From Lachnospiraceae bacterium UBA3732 (GTDB lineage: Bacteria > Bacillota > Clostridia > Lachnospirales > Lachnospiraceae): 64,000 nucleotides of DNA. The notes beneath the pieces are model-generated. The model searched no databases, was not told the origin of the DNA, and saw only the letters and a program-made list of their open reading frames with translations. The position numbers and the translations under genes are program-made. Position 1 is the first letter of the stretch. Each line of letters begins with the position of its first letter. Of the stretch, positions 33,530 through 42,787 are shown one piece after another. The stretch spans positions 1-64,000 of the forward strand of contig DFHD01000004.1 in the NCBI GenBank assembly GCA_002372545.1, given 5' to 3'.

Positions 33530-36500
33530 ATGGCATTTACACACTTACATGTTCATACGGGTTACAGTCTGCTGGATGGTTCGGCGAGGATCCCCGAGCT
33601 GGTAAGCCGGGCGAAGGAGCTGGGCTTTGATTCCCTGGCCATTACCGATCATGGCGTCATGTATGGCGCCATCGATTTTTATAAGGAGTGCAGGAAGCAG
33701 GGCATCCGGCCCATTATCGGCTGCGAGGTTTATGTTTCTCCGGGCAGCCGTTTTGACAGGGAAGCCGGGAAGGAGGATGAACGGTATTATCATCTGATCC
33801 TCCTGGCGGAGAATAATGAGGGCTACGCCAACCTTTCGCGCATCGTGACGCGGGGCTTTACCGAGGGCTATTACTATAAGCCCAGAGTAGACCGGGAGGT
33901 GCTGAAAAAGTATCATAAGGGGATCATCTGTCTTTCCGCCTGCCTTCAGGGAGAGGTGGCGTTTTATCTCCGGCGGCATCTTTATGATGACGCCAAGCGG
34001 GCGGCGCTGGATCATCTGGCTATTTTCGGGGAGGGAAATTACTTCCTGGAGATGCAGGACCATGGCTACAGCGATGACAGCGTGGTGAATGCGGGAGTCA
34101 TGCGGATCTCGCAGGAAACGGGCATCCCCATGGTGGTCACCAATGATTCCCACTATATTTACAAAGAAGACTGGGAGGCGCATGATATCCTCCTTTGCAT
34201 TCAGACAGCGTCCAAGGTGGCGGATGAGAACCGGATGCGCTACGAGGGCGGGCAGTTCTACCTCAAATCCGAAGAGGAAATGCGTGCTCTGTTTCCTTAT
34301 GCGCCGGAGGCGCTGGAAAATACTCATCGGATCGCTGAGCGCTGCAATGTGGAGATCACGTTCGGCGAGCAGAAGATTCCCCGGTATGATGTGCCGGATG
34401 GAATGACGGCGGATGAATATCTGGAAAAGCTTTGCCGCGAGGGCATGGAAAAAAGGTATCAGCCCGTTACGAAGGAGCTTTGGGACAGGCTGGATCATGA
34501 GCTTTCCGTGATCAGGAACATGGGCTATGTGGATTACTTTCTGATCGTCTGGGATTTCATTCGCTATGCCAGAAGCCATGGCATCGGTGTGGGACCCGGG
34601 CGCGGATCTGCGGCCGGAAGTATCGTTTCCTATGCCCTTGGTATCACCAATATCGATCCCATCCGGTATCAGCTGATCTTTGAGCGCTTCCTCAATCCGG
34701 AACGCGTGACCATGCCGGATATTGACGTTGACTTCGCCTATGAGCGAAGGCAGGAGGTCATTGATTACGTTACGGAAAAATACGGCAAGGATGAGGTGGT
34801 ACAGATCGTCACCTTTGGTACCATGGCTGCACGGAACGTTGTCCGTGATGTGGGACGGGCGCTGGATCTGCCCTATAAGACCTGCGACATGGTGGCTAAA
34901 TCCATCCCCACGGATCTGGGGATTACCATAGATAAGGCGTTGGAGATCAGTCCGGATTTCCGGAAATTCTATCAGGAAAACGAGGAGATCAGGTATCTGA
35001 TCGATATGTCCCGGCGACTCGAGGGTCTGCCCCGGCATGCTTCCATGCATGCGGCCGGCGTGGTGATCGGCCGGGAACCCATCGAGAATTTCGTGCCGCT
35101 CTGCCGGAACAGCGATGCGGTGACTACCCAGTATAACATGACCACCATCGAGGAGCTGGGACTTCTGAAGATGGACTTTCTGGGCCTCCGTACCCTGACC
35201 GTGATCCAGGATGCGGTGAAGAGTATTGAAAAGCGAACAGGTCTCGAAATTGACTTTGACCATATGGAAATGAACGACCCGAAGGTCTTTGACATGATCT
35301 CTCAGGGAAAATGCGACGGCGTGTTCCAGCTGGAGTCTGCCGGCATGCAGAGCTTTATGAAGGAACTCCGGCCGCAGAATATAGAGGATATGATCGCCGG
35401 AATTTCCCTTTACCGGCCGGGCCCCATGGATTTCATTCCGCAGTATATCAAGGGGAAAAATTCCGGGGAACAGGTGAAATATTTGACGCCGGAACTGGAG
35501 CCCATCCTTTCGCCGACCTACGGATGCATCGTCTACCAGGAGCAGGTTATGCAGATCGTTATGAGCCTGGCCGGGTATTCTATGGGACGGGCGGATTTGG
35601 TACGCCGTGCCATGTCCAAAAAGAAGGCCTCGGTCATGGCAAAGGAGCGGGAGTATTTTGTCCATGGAAAGCCCGCCACGGAGGAGGATCCGGTGGTGGT
35701 GCCAGGTTGTGTGGCAAATGGCATTTCCGAGGAGATGGCAAACCGCCTCTTTGATGAGATGACGGACTTCGCCAGCTATGCCTTCAACAAGTCCCATGCC
35801 GCAGCGTATGCAGTGGTGGCCTATGAAACGGCATGGCTCCGCTGCCACTATCCGCTGGACTTCATGGCAGCTCTTCTCACCTCGGTGCGTGACAATTCCG
35901 TTAAGCTTCTGAAGTATCTGGATGCGGTTCGCCGCATGGGAATTAAGATGCTTCCTCCGGATATCAATTCCGGCGGGGGCGGGTTTACCGTGGCCGGGGA
36001 TGCGATCCGCTACGGCCTTTCCGCCATCCGTTCCGTAGGGGATTCGGTGGTGGATTCCATCCTGGAGGAGAGGGAGAAAAACGGCCCATTCCGGGACATG
36101 ATGGATTATTGTACCAGGGTGACGCCGAAGGAGGCCAATAAACGCACTATCGAGAGCATGATCCTTGCGGGGGCTTTTGACTGCTTTGGTCTGAACCGGA
36201 AGCAGATGATGCTCCTCTGCCCGGTAATCCTGGATGCGGCGGCGGCCGAGCGAAAACGGACGGAATCCGGCCAGTTCAGCATCATGGACTATCTGGGCGA
36301 ATCCGGGCGCGAGGAATTCACGGTTACGCCTCCGGATGTGGATGAATTTGAAAAGGATATACTGATCTCCGGCGAAAAGGATATGTTGGGCTTCTACGTC
36401 AGCGGTCATCCACTGGACAAGGTGAGGGGGCTGATGGACAGAGTCAAGGTTACAGAGAGTCTGCGGTTCAGGCTGGACGAGGAAACGGGTGAAATTCCTC

Positions 36501-37009
36501 TCAGGGATGAGCAGCCATGCATTGTGGCCGGCGTGGTGGAAAAGGTTAACCATAAGGTGACAAAGAAGGGCGATAATATGGCCTTCGTGACTATTGAGGA
36601 CCTTTTCGGACAGCTGGAGATTCTGGTCTTTCCGAAGGTGTTCGAAGAAAACCGCGGGAAACTGAAGGAGGGCGATATACTCTTCATCCGCGGACGGGCG
36701 TCCATTTCCGAGGACGAGGGAAAGCTGATCGCACAGGAGATCAGCACGTCTGCAGAGATGGAAAGCCGGTTTGCAGCGTCTGACCATACCCTCTGGATCC
36801 TCTTCCGGAACGAAGAGGTTTTCCGGGATAAGCGGGGCGAATTGGAACAGCTGCTCATGCAGTATCCGGGAGAAACGCCGGTGAACGTCCAGCTGAAGGA
36901 GGAGCATGCCAGACGGGTGGTTTCCCGGAAGGTGGATATTGACGGCGGTGTTCTGGACGCGCTCCGTCTGGAATACGGCCCGGATAAGGTTATGGTGGTG
37001 GAGAGGTGA
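33530..37009 (+). CDS. dnaE: DNA polymerase III subunit alpha (DnaE type)
   Basis: Catalytic alpha subunit of the replicative polymerase, DnaE class. The N-terminal PHP domain has HLHVHTGYSLLDGSA and ITDHGVMYGAIDFY. The polymerase core has GVGPGRGSAAGSIVSYALGI and PDIDVDFAYERR with catalytic Asp residues, and later YRPGPMDFIPQYI, YQEQVM and FNKSHAAAYA. A helix-hairpin-helix region and a C-terminal OB-fold (about 990-1075, KKGDNMAFVTIEDLFGQLEI) follow. At 1159 residues it is full length. Clostridia usually carry PolC as well, so this one may act in lagging-strand or repair synthesis (family knowledge). Confidence 0.98.
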   Translation: MAFTHLHVHTGYSLLDGSARIPELVSRAKELGFDSLAITDHGVMYGAIDFYKECRKQGIRPIIGCEVYVSPGSRFDREAGKEDERYYHLILLAENNEGYANLSRIVTRGFTEGYYYKPRVDREVLKKYHKGIICLSACLQGEVAFYLRRHLYDDAKRAALDHLAIFGEGNYFLEMQDHGYSDDSVVNAGVMRISQETGIPMVVTNDSHYIYKEDWEAHDILLCIQTASKVADENRMRYEGGQFYLKSEEEMRALFPYAPEALENTHRIAERCNVEITFGEQKIPRYDVPDGMTADEYLEKLCREGMEKRYQPVTKELWDRLDHELSVIRNMGYVDYFLIVWDFIRYARSHGIGVGPGRGSAAGSIVSYALGITNIDPIRYQLIFERFLNPERVTMPDIDVDFAYERRQEVIDYVTEKYGKDEVVQIVTFGTMAARNVVRDVGRALDLPYKTCDMVAKSIPTDLGITIDKALEISPDFRKFYQENEEIRYLIDMSRRLEGLPRHASMHAAGVVIGREPIENFVPLCRNSDAVTTQYNMTTIEELGLLKMDFLGLRTLTVIQDAVKSIEKRTGLEIDFDHMEMNDPKVFDMISQGKCDGVFQLESAGMQSFMKELRPQNIEDMIAGISLYRPGPMDFIPQYIKGKNSGEQVKYLTPELEPILSPTYGCIVYQEQVMQIVMSLAGYSMGRADLVRRAMSKKKASVMAKEREYFVHGKPATEEDPVVVPGCVANGISEEMANRLFDEMTDFASYAFNKSHAAAYAVVAYETAWLRCHYPLDFMAALLTSVRDNSVKLLKYLDAVRRMGIKMLPPDINSGGGGFTVAGDAIRYGLSAIRSVGDSVVDSILEEREKNGPFRDMMDYCTRVTPKEANKRTIESMILAGAFDCFGLNRKQMMLLCPVILDAAAAERKRTESGQFSIMDYLGESGREEFTVTPPDVDEFEKDILISGEKDMLGFYVSGHPLDKVRGLMDRVKVTESLRFRLDEETGEIPLRDEQPCIVAGVVEKVNHKVTKKGDNMAFVTIEDLFGQLEILVFPKVFEENRGKLKEGDILFIRGRASISEDEGKLIAQEISTSAEMESRFAASDHTLWILFRNEEVFRDKRGELEQLLMQYPGETPVNVQLKEEHARRVVSRKVDIDGGVLDALRLEYGPDKVMVVER

Positions 37010-37025
37010 AAGGCAGATAGGGAAA

Positions 37026-38003
37026 ATGGAAAAGATCACATCGCTGACGAATGTCAGAATTAAACGGGTGGTCCGCCTCAGAGATAAGTCGGCGGAGCGC
37101 CGGCACGAGGGCGTTTTCCCTGCGGAAGGAGAGAGACTGGTTTCCGAGGTTCCGGAGGATCGCCTGGAGGAACTCTTCGTTACAGAAGACTGGATTGAAA
37201 ACTGGTTGGCGTCAGAGGGCGAAGCCCGGCCGCTGACCCCAAAGTGGTTGAGTGAAGGCGGTAAACAAACGGGTGAAGGTCAGCTAAGCATGATAATGAA
37301 ATCATGTAGTGAAAAAGGGCTGAGCGAGGAAAGCAATCTGCTGAGCGAAAAAGAGGAAGAGCGTTCGGGAAACAACAGGCGCCGCAGGGAGGTATTCCGT
37401 CGGATGGAGCTGGCGGAGAGGTCCGGCTGTCTCTTTACGGTTACCCGGGAAATCTTTGCAAAGATTTCCGATACCCGCTCACCCCAGGGTGTGCTTGCCC
37501 TGGTGAAGGAAAAACAGTATTCTCTCCCGGAGGTGGCAGACCATTTTTCGCGTATCCTTTTTTTGGAAAATATCCGGGACCCGGGAAATCTGGGCACTAT
37601 GCTCCGGACGGCGGAGGCCGCTGGAGCGGCGCTGATTCTGACAAAGGGTTGTGCGGATATCCATCAGCCCAAGGTGGTAAGGGCATCTATGGGCGCAATC
37701 TTCAGGGTTCCTGCGTTCATGACGGAATCGCCGGAGGAGACGGCGAATCGCCTTCGGGAGCAGGGCTTCCGGGTTGCAGCGGCTCATCTGGAAGGAACCA
37801 ATCTGTACCAGACAGAGCTGGGCAAAAAGATTGTTTTTCTTATTGGAAACGAAGGAAACGGACTTACGGATTCTCTCACTGCCTGCGCAGACTGCCTGCT
37901 TCGGATCCCCATGGAAGGGCAGGTGGAATCCCTTAATGCTGCCATGTCGGCAGGCCTTCTGGTTTACGAAGCAAAGCGGCAGCAGGATGCTCACTCCAAC
38001 TGA
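37026..38003 (+). CDS. TrmH/SpoU-family RNA 2'-O-methyltransferase with an extra insert
   Basis: SPOUT-class rRNA/tRNA methyltransferase. N-terminal substrate-binding domain (SLTNVRIKRVVRLRDK, GVFPAEGERLVSE), then SPOUT motifs 1 (NIRDPGNLGTMLRTAEAAG), 2 (VFLIGNEGNGL) and 3 (IPMEGQVESLNAAMSAGLL), which form the SAM-binding knot. Between the two domains, residues about 62-120 are a Ser/Glu-rich stretch (LSEGGKQTGEGQLSMIMKSC) absent from most relatives. ATG 37026 starts 17 bases after the dnaE stop. The target nucleotide is unknown. Confidence 0.9.
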   Translation: MEKITSLTNVRIKRVVRLRDKSAERRHEGVFPAEGERLVSEVPEDRLEELFVTEDWIENWLASEGEARPLTPKWLSEGGKQTGEGQLSMIMKSCSEKGLSEESNLLSEKEEERSGNNRRRREVFRRMELAERSGCLFTVTREIFAKISDTRSPQGVLALVKEKQYSLPEVADHFSRILFLENIRDPGNLGTMLRTAEAAGAALILTKGCADIHQPKVVRASMGAIFRVPAFMTESPEETANRLREQGFRVAAAHLEGTNLYQTELGKKIVFLIGNEGNGLTDSLTACADCLLRIPMEGQVESLNAAMSAGLLVYEAKRQQDAHSN

Positions 38004-38053
38004 GTAACCTGGCGGAGGGAAGAAGCAAACCGGTAAAAGCAGGCCTCACTCTC

Positions 38054-38278
38054 GGAAAGCCAACAAAACCACTGAAATTACGAAAAGGTTGGCCGGTGGC
38101 AGGGTGTAAGCAAGCAGGCAAGAGGAGAGGAAAGCCAACAAAACCTCAGGAATTACGAAAAGGTTGGCCGGTGGCAGGGTGTAAGCAAGCTGGCAAGAAG
38201 AGAGGAAAGCCAACAAAACCTCAGGAATTACGAAAAAGTTGCCGAGCAGCTTGTAAGCAAGCTGGCAGCAAGTGACAG
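38054..38278 (+). repeat. 75-bp tandem repeat, three copies, each with a hairpin
   Basis: Units start at 38054, 38129 and 38204, exactly 75 bases apart; the first two are nearly identical and the third degenerates near 38244. Each opens GGAAAGCCAACAAAACC and contains GCCAAC ... GTTGGC arms (38059-38093, 38134-38168, 38209-38243) around a conserved GGAATTACGAAAA. The array fills the gap between the methyltransferase and DUF3737 genes. Related hairpins occur at 39187-39300 and, more loosely, 52134-52239. Confidence 0.9.
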
Positions 38279-38298
38279 AAAGAAAGAGGACGGACAGC

Positions 38299-39132
38299 AT
38301 GAGGATAGTACAGAACGAGACACATGATGAAGAACGAGCTTTTTATGGCAGCGATGGGCTCCGGGTGGTTTCCAGCCGGTTTGATGGTCCGGCCGACGGC
38401 GAGAGCGCATTTAAGGAATGCCGGAATCTGGAAACGGAGGACTGCTATTTCAACCTGCGTTATCCCTTCTGGCATGATACGCACCTGATCATATCCGGGT
38501 GTGAGATGACATCTCTTTGCAGAGCCGCACTTTGGTACACGGTGGATGCGGAAATTACGGATACGAAGCTTCATGGAATAAAGGCACTTCGTGAGTGCGA
38601 GAATATACGGATGAGGGACTGCTCCATCGTCTCGCCGGAGTTTGGCTGGTCTGTGAACAAAATCGATATGAGGAAATGCAGCGCTGAGAGTGAGTATTTC
38701 ATGATGCGTTCTTCAGGTCTTCGCTTTGACGAGGTCAGTCTGAAGGGAAAATACTCATTCCAGTATATTTCCGATTCGGTGTTCACCAACTGCAATTTTG
38801 ATACCAAGGATGCGTTCTGGCATGCCCAAAATGTACTGGTGAAGGACAGTGTGATCAAAGGCGAGTATCTGGCGTGGTACTGCGAAAATGTGACTTTTGA
38901 AAACTGCACCATCATCGGAACGCAGCCGCTCTGCTATTGTAAGGGGCTGAAGTTGATCAACTGCAAAATGGAGGAAACGGATCTTTCCTTCGAAAAGTCC
39001 GAGGTGGATGCGGAGATCACGACGGTGGTGGACAGCATTAAGAATCCGAAGAGCGGAAGGATTAAAGTGGCCGGTGTAGGGGAGATCATTATGGATGACC
39101 CGGAGGCGAGGGGTGAGATCATTGTTGCCTGA
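38299..39132 (+). CDS. DUF3737 family protein (predicted right-handed beta-helix)
   Basis: A 277-residue protein matching DUF3737, with repeated short strand-turn units such as FKECRNLETEDCYFNLRYPF, ECENIRMRDCSIVSPEF, DSVFTNCNFDTKDAFWHAQ and CENVTFENCTIIG, the pattern of a pectate-lyase-like beta helix. No signal peptide, so cytoplasmic. ATG 38299 follows AAAGAGGA by eight bases. The gene is flanked on both sides by the same hairpin repeat family, as if it were a cassette. No known reaction. Confidence 0.85.
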   Translation: MRIVQNETHDEERAFYGSDGLRVVSSRFDGPADGESAFKECRNLETEDCYFNLRYPFWHDTHLIISGCEMTSLCRAALWYTVDAEITDTKLHGIKALRECENIRMRDCSIVSPEFGWSVNKIDMRKCSAESEYFMMRSSGLRFDEVSLKGKYSFQYISDSVFTNCNFDTKDAFWHAQNVLVKDSVIKGEYLAWYCENVTFENCTIIGTQPLCYCKGLKLINCKMEETDLSFEKSEVDAEITTVVDSIKNPKSGRIKVAGVGEIIMDDPEARGEIIVA

Positions 39133-39186
39133 GCGGGAGTGATCGGAGCCGGAAGGGCAGGAAGCAAGCGAAGACAGGAGCCCGGA

Positions 39187-39300
39187 GGCCAACAAACCCG
39201 CTGGAAATTGCGAAAAAGCTGGTCGGTGGCAGGGTGAAAGCAAGCTGGCTGGAATCTCGGAAGACCAACAAATCCGCTGGAAATTGCGAAAAGGCTGGCC
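39187..39300 (+). repeat. Two further copies of the hairpin repeat
   Basis: Hairpin units at 39187-39224 (GGCCAAC ... GCTGGTC) and 39263-39300 (GACCAAC ... GGCTGGCC), 76 bases apart, share CGCTGGAAATTGCGAAAA and a GGTGGCAGGGTGAAAGCAAG spacer with the 38054 array. They lie in the 431-base gap 39133-39563, which otherwise holds a terminator, a promoter and A-rich sequence. Confidence 0.85.
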
Positions 39301-39342
39301 GCAGCAGGGCAAAGCAAACAAAAGTTCGACAAAAACATGGTT

Positions 39343-39370
39343 AGGAGTCCCGAATTCGGGACTCTTTTTC
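39343..39370 (+). terminator. Rho-independent terminator after DUF3737
   Basis: An 8-bp stem GAGTCCCG / CGGGACTC (39345-39364) with an AATT loop, followed by TTTTT. Confidence 0.88.
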
Positions 39371-39389
39371 TATGAACGTAAAAAATCTG

Positions 39390-39418
39390 TTTTCATTGGT
39401 TTTTTCTTGTGATAGAAT
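39390..39418 (+). promoter_or_regulatory. Possible promoter of the 39564-42757 gene run
   Basis: TTTTCA (39390-39395), 17-base spacer, TAGAAT (39413-39418). Downstream to 39540 is purine/A-rich leader with repeated AATAGAAT-like words. Confidence 0.45.
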
Positions 39419-39563
39419 TAGAACAGCAAAAACAAAAAATGAGATCGTAAAATGAGATAAAGCAATAGAATAATAGAATTTAAGAAAGTAATAGAATGAA
39501 TAATGCAATGGAATAATAGAAAATAAGAGAGATATAAAAGAGAATAAGAAACAGGAGGCGTGA

Positions 39564-40316
39564 ATGAAAGTACTGCGTGAGATTCTTTTTTTTCTGATCA
39601 GTATGGCGGGGGCTACGGTGACTCTTGCTTTTGATGAAAATAAAGAGGTGAGGGAGCTGGTGAAGGCTTTTATAAAGAAGATTCCGGATAAACCGTGGAC
39701 GGACTATATGTTGAAATCGGCACATCCCGGGTTTGTCCTGCCGGTTCTGTTCGTCATTTTTCTGGTCCTTGGTGTGATCGCTGCACGCATCACCAGATTG
39801 TTCACCACATCGAAAAACCTGAATAGAGTGATTGAGGCAAATAAATGGTTCACCTTCATCTTCATCTGTATACCGGTGACTATGGTACTGATCCATTATG
39901 AGCAGCTTTTTCTCAGGGGGAAGGAGTCGGCTTTCTACTTTCTCTATACTTACATCGTTTTCTATGGTACAGCAAGGCTTCTGGAATTCATTTTGAGCCA
40001 GTCGTTTGTGCCCATGATCTCGAAGCCTCTGCCTAACTGCCGGCTGCAGATCTGCACCCTGAAATCGGAGGCGGATTTTGAGGTGACCAAGGTGGTGACG
40101 AAGCGTAAGATGACCTTTGAGGAATGTCATACCTGCATGCGGAATCTGAATGTGGAGTTTGCGCAGCAGCAATTCTTCCGTATTGTTGAGACACGGCTCA
40201 TCGGGGAGAAAATCATAGATGAATGGAAGTATTACCGTGACGGCAGCAACATCCGGGATGATGAAGCACTGAAGAAACTCTTTACCCTCGATACCCAGGT
40301 AAAATGGGGGATGTGA
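39564..40316 (+). CDS. Unknown multi-pass membrane protein
   Basis: A 250-residue protein with about four hydrophobic segments: 4-22, about 54-75 (FVLPVLFVIFLVLGVIAARI), about 95-114 (WFTFIFICIPVTMVLIHYEQ) and about 125-145. A C-terminal cytoplasmic domain of about 100 residues contains TFEECHTCMRNLNVEFAQQQ. An AGGAGGCG site precedes ATG 39564. It is the first of four plus-strand genes separated by short repeat-filled gaps. No family recognised. Confidence 0.75.
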   Translation: MKVLREILFFLISMAGATVTLAFDENKEVRELVKAFIKKIPDKPWTDYMLKSAHPGFVLPVLFVIFLVLGVIAARITRLFTTSKNLNRVIEANKWFTFIFICIPVTMVLIHYEQLFLRGKESAFYFLYTYIVFYGTARLLEFILSQSFVPMISKPLPNCRLQICTLKSEADFEVTKVVTKRKMTFEECHTCMRNLNVEFAQQQFFRIVETRLIGEKIIDEWKYYRDGSNIRDDEALKKLFTLDTQVKWGM

Positions 40317-40318
40317 GT

Positions 40319-40466
40319 GTAAGAAACCGTTGAGGCAAAGATAGAAAGCGAAGATGAAGGAAGGAGCAAGAAATTGCTGCGGCAAGGAAAGCGTAGAGGA
40401 AGGAAAACGCAAGAATCAGTTGCAGCAGGGAAAGCGTAGAGGAAGGAAAGTACAAGGAATTATCGA
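40319..40466 (+). repeat. Degenerate tandem repeat of about 41-47 bp
   Basis: Units begin near 40319 (GTAAGAAACCGTTGAGGCAA), 40366 (GCAAGAAATTGCTGCGGCAA), 40409 (GCAAGAATCAGTTGCAGCAG) and a partial at 40450. The last parts (GGAAAGCGTAGAGGAAGGAAA) are nearly identical in the two middle copies. It fills the gap between the membrane protein and the Sel1-like gene. Confidence 0.75.
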
Positions 40467-40483
40467 GGAGAAGGGGCGGCAAG

Positions 40484-41410
40484 ATGACAGTCAGTGAGGC
40501 GCGGGCAATCCTTCGGGAATATTATGAAAACACAAATCCGTCGGAGGACGACAGGTTTGTTTATACGGAAGCGCTGCAATTCCTGATCCGGGAGACGAAG
40601 AACCCGGCATATATGATGGAACTGGGTGGCATGTACTACGAGGAAAAGGACTTTGATCTTGCCCGGAAGTACTATGAGCAGGCGGCGGAGTATAACAGCG
40701 AAGATGCATTTCTCTGCCTGGGCTATATCTGGTACTACGGCAGGACCGGAGAGAAGGATTTTGGGAAGGCGTTCTATTATTATGATAAGGCCAGACAGGC
40801 GGGCTCCGTGCAGGCAGCCTATAAGGTGGCTGACATGTATAAGAACGGTTACTTTGTGGAGAAAAGCTACGGGAAATATAAGGAGATCATTGAGGAACTT
40901 TATCCCAAGGTGCAGAATGCAAGAAGGCTGAATGAGCCGATGCCGGAGATTTATACCCGGCTGGCCGGTATCCGGGCGGCGGAAGGGAAGATAGAGGAGG
41001 CGTTGGAGCTCTATGATGAGGCGAGGGATTTTCTCGCTCAGCGGATACAGGTGAATCCGTTTTTCGGTGACCTCACGATCATGAAATATCTGATCGCGGA
41101 TATATACAGGTTGAGAAAACCAAGGCCGGCTGAGGATGATCTGAATGAAACCTGGCCGGATGAAGACGACCTGTATGATCTGTACGAAATCCTAAAGAAG
41201 CCTGTAAAGGTGGAGTTCCTGTATGAAAAAAGTTATGGCAAAGGGGAAATGCATGAGGTTGAGGCAGTGCAGGAAGAGGATGGACTGGTCATCCGTTTTG
41301 ACGATAAATGGTACAGGAACATCGATGACTTTTTCAAGAAGGCGGAGCTGGATGGAGAGAAGCTGACGACCATATATGATCAGCTGTATGATATTCACGT
41401 GAAGGATTAA
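40484..41410 (+). CDS. Sel1/TPR-like repeat protein
   Basis: A 308-residue soluble helical-repeat protein. Sel1-type units are visible at about 45-130: MMELGGMYYEEKDFDLARKY, AFLCLGYIWYYGRTGEKDFG and AYKVADMYKNGYFVEKSYGK, with the A..G.....G spacing of the family, followed by a TPR-like LAGIRAAEGKIEEALELYDE. The C-terminal ~100 residues are acidic and of unknown fold. Such repeats mediate protein contacts. It lies between a membrane protein and a J-like protein. GAGGAGAAGGGG precedes the start. Confidence 0.82.
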   Translation: MTVSEARAILREYYENTNPSEDDRFVYTEALQFLIRETKNPAYMMELGGMYYEEKDFDLARKYYEQAAEYNSEDAFLCLGYIWYYGRTGEKDFGKAFYYYDKARQAGSVQAAYKVADMYKNGYFVEKSYGKYKEIIEELYPKVQNARRLNEPMPEIYTRLAGIRAAEGKIEEALELYDEARDFLAQRIQVNPFFGDLTIMKYLIADIYRLRKPRPAEDDLNETWPDEDDLYDLYEILKKPVKVEFLYEKSYGKGEMHEVEAVQEEDGLVIRFDDKWYRNIDDFFKKAELDGEKLTTIYDQLYDIHVKD

Positions 41411-41549
41411 TCTGGAATCGAAGAAAATTGCTGATTAAGAGGTGGAGCTGCACCGCTGAACAGTAACGATCAGGCAAACAAATGAAAGATGATCAGATAA
41501 ACCGCCCACCCCGGCTTCGAAAACGGAAAGTGGGAAAAGAGGAACGCAA

Positions 41550-42359
41550 ATGGATGAACTTATTCGAATGGAACTGGAGGATGAGGGTGACTCCATTCGG
41601 GAATACGGAACCCTTCTGCTGGAAAGGGATCAGCTGAGAAAGGAAGCAGATCAGATCCATATCCGGTATCTTCAGCGGTTCGGTCAGCTTTTGGAGGATA
41701 ATTATCTGGAAAAGCTGGAATGCATAAAGTGCAAGAAAACCATTGCCTACTACCAGCGGGCCATGAACCGGGACGGCGTGGTGGATGCGGATGAAATGGA
41801 GGAATATCTGCTCACGGAGCTGGCGGGGTACTATGCTGAGCTGAACAATCTGATCTGCATGAAGAATGCAGCGGAGAGTGCAAATGAGATTTCGCATTAC
41901 CAGACAGCGCAGGCCAAAAAGATATACCGGCGGCTGGCGAAGCTGCTCCATCCGGATATGCACCCGAAAACAGCAAAGAATGCCGTGCTTCGGGAGCTTT
42001 GGACCCGCATCGTTAATGCCTATAAGCTTTACGACGTGAAGGCGCTGAGAGAGCTCGAGGTGCAGGTGCAAAGTGCTCTATCCGACCTCGGGCTGGAAAG
42101 CGTGCCCGTGGAAATCCCGGATATCAGCGAGAAGCTTGAAGAGGTGAAAAAGGAAATCCGGGAAATCATAGAGACGGAACCATACATTCTCCGTGAATTA
42201 TTGGAAAATGAAGGGGCGGCGGAAGCGAAGGAACGCGAACTCAAAGAAGAGCTGGAGGAATTCCGGAAATATCATGCAGAGCTGGACGAGGTGATAAGGG
42301 AAATCCGGGAAAGCGGCCGGGTCACAATACGCATGGAATGGAATCCATCGGAGGAATAA
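41550..42359 (+). CDS. J-domain-like helical protein
   Basis: A 269-residue coiled-coil protein. The central part holds a J-like element: AKKIYRRLAKLLHPDMHPKT (HPD motif) followed by a helix LWTRIVNAYKLYDVKALREL, matching helices II and III of DnaJ. The flanks are long Glu/Leu/Lys-rich helices (1-60 and 190-260). The HPD tripeptide suggests contact with an Hsp70 (family knowledge), but no dnaK is in the window. GAGGAACGC precedes the start. The stop is two bases before the HIRAN gene. Confidence 0.75.
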   Translation: MDELIRMELEDEGDSIREYGTLLLERDQLRKEADQIHIRYLQRFGQLLEDNYLEKLECIKCKKTIAYYQRAMNRDGVVDADEMEEYLLTELAGYYAELNNLICMKNAAESANEISHYQTAQAKKIYRRLAKLLHPDMHPKTAKNAVLRELWTRIVNAYKLYDVKALRELEVQVQSALSDLGLESVPVEIPDISEKLEEVKKEIREIIETEPYILRELLENEGAAEAKERELKEELEEFRKYHAELDEVIREIRESGRVTIRMEWNPSEE

Positions 42360-42361
42360 AG

Positions 42362-42757
42362 ATGCCAAATGAACTGACAAAGCAAAATACAGGCACCCTT
42401 GCTGCGGCCATCAGCGAGCATGAGCTGGGAGAAATGCTAAAGCCTCTGATCCGGGAGATTTTTCTTTTTGATTCCTATGTGGCTGGGACGACGGAGCTGG
42501 CGGACCAGGAGGTGCTGAAGGAGATCCGGGTCGGGGATAAACTGAAGCTGCAAAGGGAAGACAGTAAGTTCGACTCCAACGCCATCCTGCTCTTTACGGA
42601 GGATGGAAAAAGGGTTGGATATGTGCCGGAAAAGGATAATGTGGTCTTTGCACGGCTGATGGATGCGGGGAAGCTCCTGACCGCCCGGGTCGCAAAGACT
42701 GAAATGAAGGGGAGCTTTCACCGGATTGCCATCGGAATCTATCTGGTGGATTTTTAA
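42362..42757 (+). CDS. HIRAN-domain protein
   Basis: A 131-residue protein whose second half is a HIRAN domain: IFLFDSYVAGTTELADQEVL, VGDKLKLQREDSKFDSNAIL, KRVGYVPEKDNVVFARLMDA and a closing strand GIYLVDF. HIRAN domains in HLTF/SNF2 proteins bind DNA 3' ends (family knowledge); stand-alone bacterial versions are of unknown role. GGAGGAATAAAG overlaps the upstream stop and places ATG 42362 as start, so translation is coupled to the J-like gene. A terminator follows. Confidence 0.88.
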   Translation: MPNELTKQNTGTLAAAISEHELGEMLKPLIREIFLFDSYVAGTTELADQEVLKEIRVGDKLKLQREDSKFDSNAILLFTEDGKRVGYVPEKDNVVFARLMDAGKLLTARVAKTEMKGSFHRIAIGIYLVDF

Positions 42758-42787
42758 TCATGCAGGTGAGGCCGCCGCGCGGGCAAA

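Noticed and set aside
33545..37039. Very long open frame on the minus strand opposite dnaE
   Set aside because: It mirrors the codon pattern of dnaE; its translation has no domain, no ribosome site, and the plus strand has every DnaE motif.
38054..38278. CRISPR array
   Set aside because: The 75-bp units are near-identical throughout, with no unique spacers and no cas genes; treated as tandem hairpin repeats.
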